From Qingrenia yutianensis (lineage in GTDB: Bacteria; Bacillota; Clostridia; UMGS1810), in the NCBI RefSeq assembly GCF_014385105.1, contig NZ_JACRTE010000004.1:197940-261939 (forward strand): a stretch of DNA of 64,000 nt. Direction: 5' to 3'. Positions 1-9,342 of this stretch are shown here, piece after piece. The position numbers and the translations under genes are program-made. Each line of letters starts with the position of its first letter. The stretch's first letter is position 1. The notes beneath the pieces were generated by a model. The model had not been told where the DNA came from, did no database searches, and saw only the letters and a list, made by a program, of their open reading frames with translations.

Positions 1-1
1 A

Positions 2-2395
2 GCGTTAAAGCTTCACCCGCTCGTGTGCAGTGCATTCAACGCGGACTTCGACGGCGACCAAATGGCGGTTCACGTTCCGCTTTCGCCCGAGGCACAGGCA
101 GAGGCACGTTTCCTTATGCTTTCGGCAAACAACCTCTTAAAGCCTCAAGACGGTAAACCTGTTACCGTTCCTACACAGGATATGGTTCTCGGAAGTTACT
201 ACCTTACAATCACCAAGCCGAAGAAGGTTAAAATTACCGACAGCGGCGACTCGGAATTTAAGGTTGGCGATAAAGTTACTTATCTTACCGATTCGGATAC
301 CGGCAGAGCGCTTGTAAAAGTTAATGCCGAGCTTAAAGCGCAGGGCAAAAAAGAGGCGCAGTTCACCGAGGAGGGCTGCTTCCCCGGCGAAATCGGCGAG
401 GGCAAAGCTTTTTCAAGCTACAACGAGGCTATTATGGCTTACGACGAAGGTGCGGTAGGCCTCCACGCTCCGATTAAAGTTGTCGTTTCAAAAGAAATCG
501 ACGGCAAAACTGAGGAGGGCATTATCGACGCGACCGTCGGCAGACTTATATTTAACGATAACATTCCGCAGGATTTGGGATTTGTTGACAGAAGCAAGCC
601 CGAGAACAAATTCGTTCTTGAAATTTCGTTCATTGTCGACAAAAAAATGCTCGGAAAAATTGTTGATAAATGTATCGCGGTTCACGATGTAACCGAAACC
701 GCAAACGTCCTTGACAGAATTAAAGCGCTCGGCTTTAAATATTCCACCAAGGGTGCAATCACCATTTCGGTGTCAGATATGGAAATTCCTGCGGCAAAAG
801 CGGAACTTCTCGACGGCGCGGAAAAGGAAATCGAAAAAATTACAAAACTGTTCAAACGCGGTCTTTTGTCGGACGATGAGCGCCACGATGCACTTGTTCA
901 GACTTGGAGCAAGACAGTGGACGACGTTACAAACGCGCTGGTTGACAGCCTCGACGAATTTAACCCGATATATATGATGGCTAAATCCGGTGCCCGCGGT
1001 AGTATCGACCAGATAAGACAGCTCGCAGGTATGCGCGGACTTATGGCGGATACACAGGGACGAACAATCGAAGTGCCTATCAAGGCTAACTTCCGTGAGG
1101 GACTTAACGTTCAGGAATACTTTATTTCGTCGCACGGTGCGCGTAAAGGTCTTACCGATACAGCGCTTCGTACAGCCGACTCGGGATACCTCACAAGACG
1201 TCTTGTCGACGTTTCGCAGGATGTTATCATTCGCGAGGACGACTGCGGAACAGAGGATTATCTCGTTGTTAAAGATATTAAAGACGGCAACGAAATTATT
1301 GAAGGATTTAAAGACAGACTTGTCGGCAGAACCTGTGCGGAGGATATTATTCACCCCGAAACAGGCGAAGTTTTGGTTAAACGAAACGAGCTTATGGACG
1401 AGAGAATTGCCGATAAAGTTGCAAAAGCAGGCGTTACGGAAGCGAAAATCCGTTCAATTCTTACATGTTCGTCAAAAATCGGCGTTTGCGCAAAATGCTA
1501 CGGTTCTAACCTTTCGTCGGGCAAACTTGTTAATGTCGGCGAGGCGGTTGGTATCATCGCGGCTCAATCTATCGGTGAGCCCGGTACACAGCTTACAATG
1601 AGAACGTTCCACTCGGGCGGTATTGCCGGTGACGATATTACACAGGGTCTGCCCAGAGTTGAGGAGCTTTTCGAGGCAAGACGTCCTAAAGGTCTTGCAA
1701 TTCTCACCGAGATTGCAGGCGTTGCGCAGATTGTTGAAGAAAAGACAAAACGCGAAGTTGTTATCACAAACCAGGAAACGGGCGAGAGTGTAACATATCT
1801 TATCCCGTACGGTTCGAGAATAAAAATCACCAACGGTCAGGTGCTCAATGCGGGCGACGAACTTACAGAGGGTTCGATTTATCCGCAGGATTTGCTCAAA
1901 ATCCCCGAAAAGGGTGCGGACGCAGTTCAGCAGTACCTTATCCAGGAGGTTCAGAGGGTTTACAGATTGCAGGGTATTGATATTAACGATAAGCACATCG
2001 AAGTTATCGTACGTCAGATGATGCACAAAGTTAAGGTTGAGGATCCCGGCGAAACAGATCTTATTCTCGGTTCGCTTATTGATAAGGGCGAATATCTCGA
2101 CAAAAAGGCAGAGGCTGAAGAAAAAGGCGTTGCTGTGCCGGTTGTTAAACAGGTGCTTTTGGGTATCACCAAAACCGCGCTTGCAACCGAGTCGTTCCTG
2201 TCGGCGGCATCGTTCCAGGAAACAACGAGAGTTCTCACCGAAGCCGCTATCAAGGGCAAAAAAGACCCGCTTATCGGTCTTAAAGAAAACGTTATTATCG
2301 GTAAGCTTATACCTGCCGGCACGGGTATGAAAGTTTACAACGACATTGAAGTTGTAACTCCTATCGTGCAGTCGGACGATATAAATATCGACTGA
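2..2395 (+). CDS. rpoC: DNA-directed RNA polymerase subunit beta' (5'-truncated by window edge)
   Basis: C-terminal portion (about 797 residues visible) of the beta' subunit, which carries the RNA polymerase active site. The open frame already runs at base 2, so the true start is outside the window. The catalytic Mg-binding motif NADFDGDQ is seen within the first 20 residues. A zinc-binding Cys cluster ending GVCAKCYG is followed by the trigger-loop stretch VGIIAAQSIGEPGTQL. rpoB is expected just upstream. The gene ends in TGA and is followed by two strong hairpins, so it closes its operon. Identity is certain from these invariant motifs. Confidence 0.98.
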   Translation, partial: ALKLHPLVCSAFNADFDGDQMAVHVPLSPEAQAEARFLMLSANNLLKPQDGKPVTVPTQDMVLGSYYLTITKPKKVKITDSGDSEFKVGDKVTYLTDSDTGRALVKVNAELKAQGKKEAQFTEEGCFPGEIGEGKAFSSYNEAIMAYDEGAVGLHAPIKVVVSKEIDGKTEEGIIDATVGRLIFNDNIPQDLGFVDRSKPENKFVLEISFIVDKKMLGKIVDKCIAVHDVTETANVLDRIKALGFKYSTKGAITISVSDMEIPAAKAELLDGAEKEIEKITKLFKRGLLSDDERHDALVQTWSKTVDDVTNALVDSLDEFNPIYMMAKSGARGSIDQIRQLAGMRGLMADTQGRTIEVPIKANFREGLNVQEYFISSHGARKGLTDTALRTADSGYLTRRLVDVSQDVIIREDDCGTEDYLVVKDIKDGNEIIEGFKDRLVGRTCAEDIIHPETGEVLVKRNELMDERIADKVAKAGVTEAKIRSILTCSSKIGVCAKCYGSNLSSGKLVNVGEAVGIIAAQSIGEPGTQLTMRTFHSGGIAGDDITQGLPRVEELFEARRPKGLAILTEIAGVAQIVEEKTKREVVITNQETGESVTYLIPYGSRIKITNGQVLNAGDELTEGSIYPQDLLKIPEKGADAVQQYLIQEVQRVYRLQGIDINDKHIEVIVRQMMHKVKVEDPGETDLILGSLIDKGEYLDKKAEAEEKGVAVPVVKQVLLGITKTALATESFLSAASFQETTRVLTEAAIKGKKDPLIGLKENVIIGKLIPAGTGMKVYNDIEVVTPIVQSDDINID

Positions 2396-2421
2396 TTGGT
2401 ATAAAACAGACTGACAAAATT

Positions 2422-2456
2422 AAGGCTTGTTCACTTTGTGTGAACAAGCCTTTTAG
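2422..2456 (+). terminator. rpoC intrinsic terminator
   Basis: A 13-bp perfect stem (AAGGCTTGTTCAC paired with its complement) with a 5-nt loop, followed by a short T run, 26 bases after the rpoC stop. Confidence 0.85.
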
Positions 2457-2464
2457 TAGGCGTA

Positions 2465-2510
2465 AAAATAAAGTCTGAACACCGAAATGATGTTCAGACT
2501 TTTATTTTAT
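2465..2510. terminator. Bidirectional terminator between convergent rpoC and pyrR
   Basis: A 12-bp perfect stem (2470-2481 with 2491-2502) has T-rich tails on both strands. It sits between the convergent ends of rpoC (+) and pyrR (-), so it probably serves both. Confidence 0.75.
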
Positions 2511-2552
2511 ATTCTGCAAATACTTGCAGACGGCTGAAAATTAATTTTAATT

Positions 2553-3089
2553 TTAAAGCGAATATATTTCCACATTGTCCTTGCCGTCGGTTTCGGTGAG
2601 GTTAACTTTCACAACCTCCGAGTGCGACGTGGGAAGATTTTTTCCCACAAAATCGGCGCGGATAGGAAGTTCTCTGTGTCCGCGGTCTACCATTGTGAAA
2701 AGCTCTATTTTGTCGGGTCTGCCGATGCTCATCACCGCGTCCATTGCCGCGCGCACCGTTCTGCCCGTGTATATCACGTCATCCGCAAGAACCACCGTTT
2801 TGCCGTTTATATCGAAATTTATATCGGTTGAATTGATTATCGGGTCGGGCGAGATGTGCGACAAATCGTCGCGGTAGAGCGTGATGTCCAAAACACCGAC
2901 GTCCACTTTCACACCCTCAATATCGTAAATGTTTTTTGCAATGCGCTGTGCAATGGGCACTCCGCGCGTTTTTATTCCGATAACCGCAAGATTTTCAACA
3001 TTGCTGTTTTTTTCGATAATCTGGTGTGCTATGCGAACCAGAGCACGGTTAAATGCCGAGCTGTCCAGAATTTCGGATTTAAGCTTCAT
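2553..3089 (-). CDS. pyrR: Bifunctional PyrR: pyr attenuation regulator / uracil phosphoribosyltransferase
   Basis: 178 residues, the usual PyrR length. The PRPP-binding motif VVLADDVIYTGRT is at about residues 97-109, and DRGHRELPIRADFVGKN in the C-terminal half is typical of PyrR rather than a plain phosphoribosyltransferase. PyrR binds UMP/UTP and then pyr mRNA, promoting termination; it also has some UPRTase activity. The gene starts 2 bases after the uraA stop and is co-transcribed with it. A PyrR-type attenuator lies upstream of uraA, so the operon is probably autoregulated. Confidence 0.96.
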   Translation of the reverse strand: MKLKSEILDSSAFNRALVRIAHQIIEKNSNVENLAVIGIKTRGVPIAQRIAKNIYDIEGVKVDVGVLDITLYRDDLSHISPDPIINSTDINFDINGKTVVLADDVIYTGRTVRAAMDAVMSIGRPDKIELFTMVDRGHRELPIRADFVGKNLPTSHSEVVKVNLTETDGKDNVEIYSL

Positions 3090-3091
3090 AA

Positions 3092-4432
3092 TTATTCACT
3101 CGCTTTTTTCGACAGGATAAGGTTTACGATAATTCCGAGAATAAGCGCGCAAGCGATTTCGGTGAGTGTAACCTGACCGAGTTTGAGTGCCATACCGCCG
3201 ATACCTGCAATGAGGATTGCCGATACAACAAAGAGATTGCTGTTGTCGTTGAGGTCTACATTCTGGAGCATTTTAAGACCGCTTACCGCGATAAAGCCGT
3301 AGAGTGTTACGCACACACCGCCCATTACGCACGACGGAATTGTTGCAAGGAATGTTACAAACGGTCCGAAGAACGAGATAAGAATTGCCATAATCGCCGT
3401 TGTGAGAATTGTTACAACAGACGCGTTGCCTGTGATTGCAACACAGCCTACCGACTCGCCGTATGTTGTGTTGGGGCATCCGCCGAAGATTGCGCCGACC
3501 ATTGAACCGACGCCGTCACCGAGGAGTGTTCTGTGAAGTCCCGGCTCTTTCAAAAGCTCTCTGTCAATAACGCTTGAAAGGTTTTTGTGGTCTGCAATGT
3601 GTTCCGCAAAAACAACGAATGCAACAGGAACATATGCAACCGCTATTGTAGCTATGTATTTTGCGTCAACCGCCGCAAAGCCTTTTTTAGCCTTAAAGAA
3701 TGTGAAGTCGGGGTACCACTGCATATTGTTAAAGAGCGAGAAGTCGATAACCATAAAGTTGTCATTTCCCGTTTTAATGCCGATTACGGTGAAAATTGCC
3801 GCAACAGCGTAGCCTGCGAGAATACCGATGATGAACGGAATAAGTTTTGTCATTTTTTTGCCGTAAACCGAGCAAATCATAACAGTGAGAAGTGTTACAA
3901 GCGCGCAGATAAGACCGATCCAGCCTTTAGCGCCCATGACGTAAACCGAGTTTGCCGCATCAAATTCGGCAAATTTAAGCATATCGCCGATTGCGTTGCC
4001 CGAAAGTGAAAGTCCGATGATTGCAACTGTGGGTCCGATTACAACGGGAGGCATAAGTTTGTCAATCCATTTTACGCCCGCAAATTTTACTACGATTGCG
4101 ATTACAACATATACAAGACCTGCAAAAATTGCACCGATAATGAGTCCGGCGTGACCTGCCTCAACCGAAACGGCGCCCGCAAAAGCCGCGAACATTGAAC
4201 CGAGGAACGCGAAAGACGAGCCGAGGAACACGGGGCTTTTGAATTTTGTGAACAAAAGGTATACGATTGTGCCGACACCTGCGCCGAAAAGCGCCGCCGA
4301 CTGCGACATTCCGTTGCCGATGATGGACGGAACCGCGATTGTTGCCGCCAAAATTGCAAGAAGCTGCTGGAATGCGAACACGAGCAGCTGCCCGAATTTA
4401 GGCTTGTCGTTTACGTCGTAGATAAGTTTCAT
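3092..4432 (-). CDS. uraA: Uracil permease (NCS2 family)
   Basis: 446 residues from the ATG at 4432, chosen because CAGGAG lies at SD distance; the open frame extends upstream to 4552 but would run through the attenuator hairpin. The protein is almost wholly hydrophobic with 12-14 predicted membrane segments. It begins YDVNDKPKFGQLLVFAFQQL, as UraA/PyrP proteins do, and has the family signature (GGCPNTTYGESVG). Role: proton-coupled uracil uptake at the cytoplasmic membrane. It is the first gene of a uraA-pyrR operon, which pairs uptake with salvage and sensing. Confidence 0.95.
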   Translation of the reverse strand: MKLIYDVNDKPKFGQLLVFAFQQLLAILAATIAVPSIIGNGMSQSAALFGAGVGTIVYLLFTKFKSPVFLGSSFAFLGSMFAAFAGAVSVEAGHAGLIIGAIFAGLVYVVIAIVVKFAGVKWIDKLMPPVVIGPTVAIIGLSLSGNAIGDMLKFAEFDAANSVYVMGAKGWIGLICALVTLLTVMICSVYGKKMTKLIPFIIGILAGYAVAAIFTVIGIKTGNDNFMVIDFSLFNNMQWYPDFTFFKAKKGFAAVDAKYIATIAVAYVPVAFVVFAEHIADHKNLSSVIDRELLKEPGLHRTLLGDGVGSMVGAIFGGCPNTTYGESVGCVAITGNASVVTILTTAIMAILISFFGPFVTFLATIPSCVMGGVCVTLYGFIAVSGLKMLQNVDLNDNSNLFVVSAILIAGIGGMALKLGQVTLTEIACALILGIIVNLILSKKASE

Positions 4433-4479
4433 AAAAATCTCCTGTCTGCCCTTTTGGGCGTTAAAATTATAGGATATTT

Positions 4480-4580
4480 TTAAATAATAAAAATGCCTTG
4501 TCCGAAGCATAACACGGACAAGGCAAAATAAGCGCAGTAATACTATTGTCAATCTTGCCGACGTCCCGCATCGGATTTAA
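4480..4580 (-). promoter_or_regulatory. PyrR-dependent transcription attenuator of uraA-pyrR
   Basis: In transcript order (minus strand) there is first a stem-loop at 4577-4551 closed by AATC/GATT and ending CGGCAAGATT, resembling the PyrR-binding anti-antiterminator. Then comes a 10-bp terminator stem, GCCTTGTCCG with CGGACAAGGC (4524-4515 with 4504-4495), followed by ATTTTTATTATTT. GGCAA of the first element (4559-4555) can pair with TTGCC at 4526-4522, overlapping the terminator's 5' arm, as an antiterminator would. High UMP would favour termination. The element type is established; the detailed pairing here is my reading. Confidence 0.8.
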
Positions 4581-4602
4581 AGATATCCTACTTGTTGCAA
4601 AA

Positions 4603-4631
4603 AGTATATCATACATTTTTCCAAATGTAAA
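4603..4631 (-). promoter_or_regulatory. Sigma-A promoter of uraA-pyrR
   Basis: -35 TTTACA (4631-4626), 17-nt spacer, -10 TATACT (4608-4603), placed so that transcription would start just ahead of the PyrR element. Confidence 0.8.
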
Positions 4632-4706
4632 GCGGTTTTTGAAAATATTGTAATTTTTTGACGTTTTTTGTACCAATTTTTTGTAAAAATTTTATCAAAA
4701 AATCGG

Positions 4707-4738
4707 TTTGCACAAAAATTTAAAAGTGTTTGTGCAAA
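4707..4738. repeat. 10-bp inverted repeat between divergent uraA and miaB promoters
   Basis: TTTGCACAAA at 4707-4716 is repeated inverted as TTTGTGCAAA at 4729-4738 in an otherwise AT-rich spacer. It could be an operator or a weak hairpin. Nothing else recognisable occurs between 4632 and 4776. Confidence 0.4.
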
Positions 4739-4776
4739 ACTTTGTAAAAAAATTTATGCAAAATCTTAATTTTCGG

Positions 4777-4805
4777 TTTACATATTTTTAATTTTGTGAT
4801 ATAAT
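4777..4805 (+). promoter_or_regulatory. Sigma-A promoter of the miaB operon
   Basis: TTTACA at 4777-4782, 17-nt spacer, TATAAT at 4800-4805, 38 bases before the miaB start. Confidence 0.8.
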
Positions 4806-4843
4806 TATATGGATTATAATTTAAAGCGTTTAAGAGGAACAAA

Positions 4844-6253
4844 ATGTCAAAACGAGAAAATGTAAATGTCACAAATGAAGAAATAGAAAATCAAAAGCGG
4901 ATTATAAGGCTTGTTGCGGAGATTAACGCAGGGAGTGAAAAATTTGCTTTTGTGGAAACCTACGGCTGTGCGCAGAACGTAAACGATTCCGAGCGCCTTT
5001 TGGGTATGCTTGAAGAAATGGGCTATAAAAAGACCGATGACAAAAACAAGGCGGACGTTATCATCTACAACACCTGCGCCGTGCGCGAAAACGCGGAGCT
5101 TAAGGTTTTCGGAAATATCGGCGCGCTGAAAGCGCTGAAACGCGCAAAACCGAGCCTTATTATCGGCGTCTGCGGTTGTATGATGCAGCAGGAGCACATT
5201 GTGGAGCAGATTAAAAAGCGATACAAGCACGTTGATATTGTGTTCGGCACACATTCGCTCTACCGTTTCCCCGAAATTTTCTACAATGCCGAAAATTTTC
5301 ACGAACGCGTTATCGAGTTTGTCAACGAGGACGGCAAAATTGCCGAAAATCTGCCTATGCACCGCGATAATTCGCCTCTTGCCGGCGTTTCGGTTATGTA
5401 CGGATGCAACAATTTCTGCACCTACTGCATTGTGCCGTATGTGCGCGGTCGCGAGAGAAGCCGTATGAAAGAGGACATTATGAAGGAAGTAAAAAATCTT
5501 GCCGAAAACGGAGTTAAGGAAATTATGCTCCTCGGGCAGAATGTAAATTCCTACGGCAAGGACATTGACGGCTACATCGACTTTCCCGACCTTTTAAACG
5601 AGGTTTCAAAGGCGGACGGAATTGAGCGCATACGCTTTATGACGAGCCATCCGAAAGATTTGTCGGACAAGCTTATCGACGTGATGGCGCAGAACAAAAA
5701 GGTCTGCAAACAGCTCCATTTGCCGATACAGTGCGGAAGCGACAAAATTTTAAAGGCTATGAACCGAAAATACACAAGTGAGCAGTATCTTGAAAAAATA
5801 AGAAAAGTTAAGGAAAAAATTCCGAACGTCACGCTCACAACCGACATTATCGTGGGTTTTCCCGGCGAGGACAACGACGATTTCGAGCATACTATGGAGG
5901 TTTTGAAAACCGTAAGATACGACAGCGTATTTTCGTTTATATATTCAAAAAGGCACGGAACGCCTGCCGAAAAAATGGAGGACGTTCTTACCAAAGAAGA
6001 AAAAAAGAAAAATTTCGACAGAATGTTAGAACTTCAAAATATTATTTCCGCCGAGAAAAACAAGGAATACGACGGAAAAGAATTTGACATTCTGGTTGAG
6101 GGCGAAAGCAAAACCAACCCCGACTTTATGACGGGCAGAACCGACGGCGGAAAAATCGTCAACTTTAAAGGCGAAAAAAGCCTTGTCGGCAAGATAGTCA
6201 GGGTTAAAATCACAAATGCGCATACTTGGTCACTTTCGGGTGAATTGGTATAA
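4844..6253 (+). CDS. miaB: tRNA-2-methylthio-N6-dimethylallyladenosine synthase MiaB
   Basis: 469 residues. The N-terminal MTTase domain has the three conserved cysteines (ETYGCAQN, YNTCAVREN, VCGCMMQ). The radical-SAM domain carries CNNFCTYC, and a TRAM domain forms the C-terminus (SLVGKIVRVKITNAHTWSLS). The enzyme holds two 4Fe-4S clusters and methylthiolates i6A37 of tRNAs reading UNN codons. The SD AGAGGAAC supports the ATG at 4844. The prenylating enzyme that makes its substrate, miaA, is 5 kb downstream on the same strand. Confidence 0.97.
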   Translation: MSKRENVNVTNEEIENQKRIIRLVAEINAGSEKFAFVETYGCAQNVNDSERLLGMLEEMGYKKTDDKNKADVIIYNTCAVRENAELKVFGNIGALKALKRAKPSLIIGVCGCMMQQEHIVEQIKKRYKHVDIVFGTHSLYRFPEIFYNAENFHERVIEFVNEDGKIAENLPMHRDNSPLAGVSVMYGCNNFCTYCIVPYVRGRERSRMKEDIMKEVKNLAENGVKEIMLLGQNVNSYGKDIDGYIDFPDLLNEVSKADGIERIRFMTSHPKDLSDKLIDVMAQNKKVCKQLHLPIQCGSDKILKAMNRKYTSEQYLEKIRKVKEKIPNVTLTTDIIVGFPGEDNDDFEHTMEVLKTVRYDSVFSFIYSKRHGTPAEKMEDVLTKEEKKKNFDRMLELQNIISAEKNKEYDGKEFDILVEGESKTNPDFMTGRTDGGKIVNFKGEKSLVGKIVRVKITNAHTWSLSGELV

Positions 6254-6283
6254 ATTTTTATTATTATAAAGGAGAATTTTATT

Positions 6284-6679
6284 ATGCAGGATATTATGGA
6301 CAAAGCAAAAGAGCTGGGAATTATGATTGCCGAGAGCGAGGAATTTAAAGCATTTAAGCTTGCCGAGGCAAATCAGCTTGACGATAAAGAGGCGGTTGAA
6401 CTTATGATGGAATATCACACAACGCGCGAGGACCTCACAAAAAAAGCATCCAACCCCGACATCACAAAAGAGGAATTTGAGGTTATTCAGAACGACGCGA
6501 AGGCCGCTTTTGAGAAAATTATGGCGAACAGGAGCATTGCGGCATATGTTGACGCACAGCAGAATTTTTCTAATCTTATGAGCAAAATCAACGGCATTTT
6601 GGGTTACTACGTTTCGGGCAAGGACAACGAGGAAGGCTGTACGGGAAGCTGTTCGTCCTGCGGCGGATGCCATCACTAA
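6284..6679 (+). CDS. YlbF family regulator with C-terminal Cys/His tail
   Basis: 131 residues, ATG preceded by AAGGAG. The mostly helical body (KAKELGIMIAESEEFKAFK through KINGILGYYV) matches the YlbF/YmcA family; in Bacillus, YlbF, YmcA and YaaT form an Fe-S-containing complex that affects RNase Y processing and development. The last 15 residues contain CTGSCSSCGGCHH, four Cys and two His, suggesting metal or cluster binding. It lies between miaB and mutS in a likely operon. Family assignment is good; the function in this organism is inferred. Confidence 0.8.
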   Translation: MQDIMDKAKELGIMIAESEEFKAFKLAEANQLDDKEAVELMMEYHTTREDLTKKASNPDITKEEFEVIQNDAKAAFEKIMANRSIAAYVDAQQNFSNLMSKINGILGYYVSGKDNEEGCTGSCSSCGGCHH

Positions 6680-6704
6680 TTTTTAGGGAAAGGTTTCTTT
6701 GACT

Positions 6705-9317
6705 ATGGCTGATAAAAATGCTGTTACACCTATGATGAAGCAATATTTGCAGGTGAAAGAGCAGTATAAAGACTGTCTTTTGTTTTTCAGGCTCGGCGAC
6801 TTTTACGAAATGTTTTTCGACGACGCGCTGATTGCCTCAAAGGTTTTGGAGCTTACGCTCACGGGCAGAAACTGCGGACAAGAGGAAAAAGCGCCGATGT
6901 GCGGTGTGCCGTATCACAGCGTGCAAAGCTACATTGCACGCCTTGTAAAACAGGGATATAAGGTTGCAATCTGCGAGCAGATGGAGGATCCGGCGCTTGC
7001 AAAAGACATTGTAAAGCGCGACGTTGTGAGGGTTGTAACCCCCGGAACGGCGAACCTTGATATGGCGCTTTCGGACAGTACAAACAATTTTCTTGCGTGC
7101 ATTTATACCGACGACGAAAATTTCGGCATTTGTTTTGCCGACGTTTCGACGGGCGATTTTTTCGCGACTTACGGCAGACAGGACATTGCCGAGGGCAAAA
7201 TGGCAAACGTTATTGCGTGTTACAAGCCGACCGAAATTATCGTGAACCAAAGCGCGCTTAAATTTGAAAGAATTTTCGCAAACTTAAAAAAACGCTGTGA
7301 TTTTTATTTAAGCTATGTTCCCGACGAGGATTTTGAACTTGCGGACTGCGAAAACAGAGTGAGAGAAAAATTCGGCGCGTATTCCGAGTCGGAACAGGCG
7401 CTCGGCGAAAATAAATATGCTCTCCGCGCCGCGGGCGGTGCACTCAAATATCTTGACGACACGCAGAAAGTGTCGCTTTCAAACATTTCAAATGCGAGCG
7501 TTTACAATTCGTCGTCTTTTGTTGAAATCGACCTTTCGTCGCGCAGAAATCTTGAGCTTACCGAAACAATGCGCGACAAGGGCAAAAAAGGCTCGCTTTT
7601 GGGAATACTCGACAAAACGTCCACAAGTATGGGCGCGCGCCTTTTGAGAAAATGGATTGAACAGCCTCTTATAAATTCGGACGAGATAAATATGCGTCTT
7701 GACGCGGTGGAGTTTTTTGTAAAAAACATCGCCGTGCGCTCCGAGGCGGTTAAAGCGCTCGGCGGAATAGGCGACATTGAAAGAATTATGTCAAAGGTGG
7801 TTTACGGTTCGGTGAATGCGCGCGAACTGGTGGCGCTCAAAAACAGTCTTTTGTTTCTTTCTGAAATAAAACAGGTTTCAAAAGATTTTGAAACGCCGTA
7901 TTTAACGCGCATTGCGGAAAGCCTTGACGCGGCAACCGATTTGTATAAACTTATAAATTCCGCGTTTGTTGACGACCCTCCGCTGACCGTGCGCGAGGGC
8001 GGTATGATAAAACCCGGGTTCGACCCCGAACTTGACAAAATTAAAGACACCGTTAAAAACGGCGCGCGCATTATCGCGGAAATTGAGGCGAGAGAGCGCG
8101 AGGCGACGGGTGTTAAAAACCTTAAAATTTCATACAACCGAGTTTTCGGATATTATATTGAAATCACAAAATCGAACATCGACAAAGCGCCCGACAGATA
8201 TATAAGGAAGCAAACGCTTACAAACTGTGAAAGATATATCACCGAGGAGCTTAAAGATGTGGAAAACACCATTCTCGGCGCAAACGAGCGCGTCACTGCG
8301 ATTGAATATGACGATTTCTGCGCGGTGCGCGACGCGGTTAGCCGAAATATGGACAGAATTCTTCTTCAGGCAAAGCTTGTTGCGGTGATAGACGTTTTGT
8401 CGTCGTTCGCGCTTGTTGCCGAGTCGAACGGCTATGTTAAGCCGGCGGTGGACGACAGCGATGTTATCGACATTAAAAACGGCAGACACCCGATAGTCGA
8501 GAAGTTTTTGACCGACTCGCTTTTTGTGCCGAACGATACATATCTTGACACCGACAAAAACAGGTTTGCGATTATAACCGGTCCGAATATGGCAGGTAAA
8601 TCGACATATATGCGCCAGACGGCGGTTATCGCGGTGATGGCGCAAATCGGCAGTTTTGTGCCGGCGAGCGAGTGCCGAATAGGCGTTGTGGACAAAATTT
8701 TCACACGCGTCGGCGCGTCGGACGATTTGGCGGCAGGGCAGAGTACGTTTATGGTTGAAATGAACGAGGTTGCAAACATTTTGAACAATTCGACCAAAAA
8801 AAGCCTGCTCATTTTGGACGAAATCGGACGCGGAACAAGCACGTTTGACGGACTTTCAATCGCGTGGGCGGTGGTGGAATATTTGAGCGACAAAAACCTT
8901 ATCGGCGCAAAATCGCTTTTTGCAACCCACTATCACGAGCTTATCGCCCTTGAGGACGAAATTGACGGCGTGAACAACTATTCCATTGCGGTTAAAAAGC
9001 ACGGCGACGATATAACATTCCTGCGCAAAATCGTAAAAGGCGGAACCGACGACAGTTTCGGTATTGAGGTTGCACATCTTGCGGGCGTGCCGAAAAAGGT
9101 TGTTTCGCGCGCAAAAGAAATTTTGGCGAACATTGAAAAAGGCGAATTTTCGCACGAGCACAAAAGCATAAGCTATGATGCCGGCAAGACGTCAAGCGAG
9201 GAAATTTCAAACAAGGTTATCGGAATGATTAAAAATTACGATATTTCAACGCTCACGCCGATTGAGGCGCTGAACGAAATTTATAAACTTCAGAAAATTG
9301 TTTCGGAAAACGAATAA
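6705..9317 (+). CDS. mutS: DNA mismatch repair protein MutS
   Basis: 870 residues from the ATG at 6705; a TTG two codons earlier is possible, but GGGAAAGG is better spaced for the ATG. The N-terminal mismatch-binding domain holds FFRLGDFYEMF, the Phe-x-Glu motif that contacts the mispaired base. The C-terminal ATPase has Walker A GPNMAGKSTYMRQ, Walker B SLLILDEIGRGTSTFDG and the ATHYHEL switch. It recognises mispairs and recruits MutL, encoded 25 bases downstream. Confidence 0.98.
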   Translation: MADKNAVTPMMKQYLQVKEQYKDCLLFFRLGDFYEMFFDDALIASKVLELTLTGRNCGQEEKAPMCGVPYHSVQSYIARLVKQGYKVAICEQMEDPALAKDIVKRDVVRVVTPGTANLDMALSDSTNNFLACIYTDDENFGICFADVSTGDFFATYGRQDIAEGKMANVIACYKPTEIIVNQSALKFERIFANLKKRCDFYLSYVPDEDFELADCENRVREKFGAYSESEQALGENKYALRAAGGALKYLDDTQKVSLSNISNASVYNSSSFVEIDLSSRRNLELTETMRDKGKKGSLLGILDKTSTSMGARLLRKWIEQPLINSDEINMRLDAVEFFVKNIAVRSEAVKALGGIGDIERIMSKVVYGSVNARELVALKNSLLFLSEIKQVSKDFETPYLTRIAESLDAATDLYKLINSAFVDDPPLTVREGGMIKPGFDPELDKIKDTVKNGARIIAEIEAREREATGVKNLKISYNRVFGYYIEITKSNIDKAPDRYIRKQTLTNCERYITEELKDVENTILGANERVTAIEYDDFCAVRDAVSRNMDRILLQAKLVAVIDVLSSFALVAESNGYVKPAVDDSDVIDIKNGRHPIVEKFLTDSLFVPNDTYLDTDKNRFAIITGPNMAGKSTYMRQTAVIAVMAQIGSFVPASECRIGVVDKIFTRVGASDDLAAGQSTFMVEMNEVANILNNSTKKSLLILDEIGRGTSTFDGLSIAWAVVEYLSDKNLIGAKSLFATHYHELIALEDEIDGVNNYSIAVKKHGDDITFLRKIVKGGTDDSFGIEVAHLAGVPKKVVSRAKEILANIEKGEFSHEHKSISYDAGKTSSEEISNKVIGMIKNYDISTLTPIEALNEIYKLQKIVSENE

Positions 9318-9342
9318 ATCCGAGATATAAGGAGGTGCGTTT

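Noticed and set aside
4433..4552. 40-codon N-terminal extension of UraA
   Set aside because: It would translate the PyrR attenuator terminator; the ATG at 4432 has an SD and the conserved UraA start.
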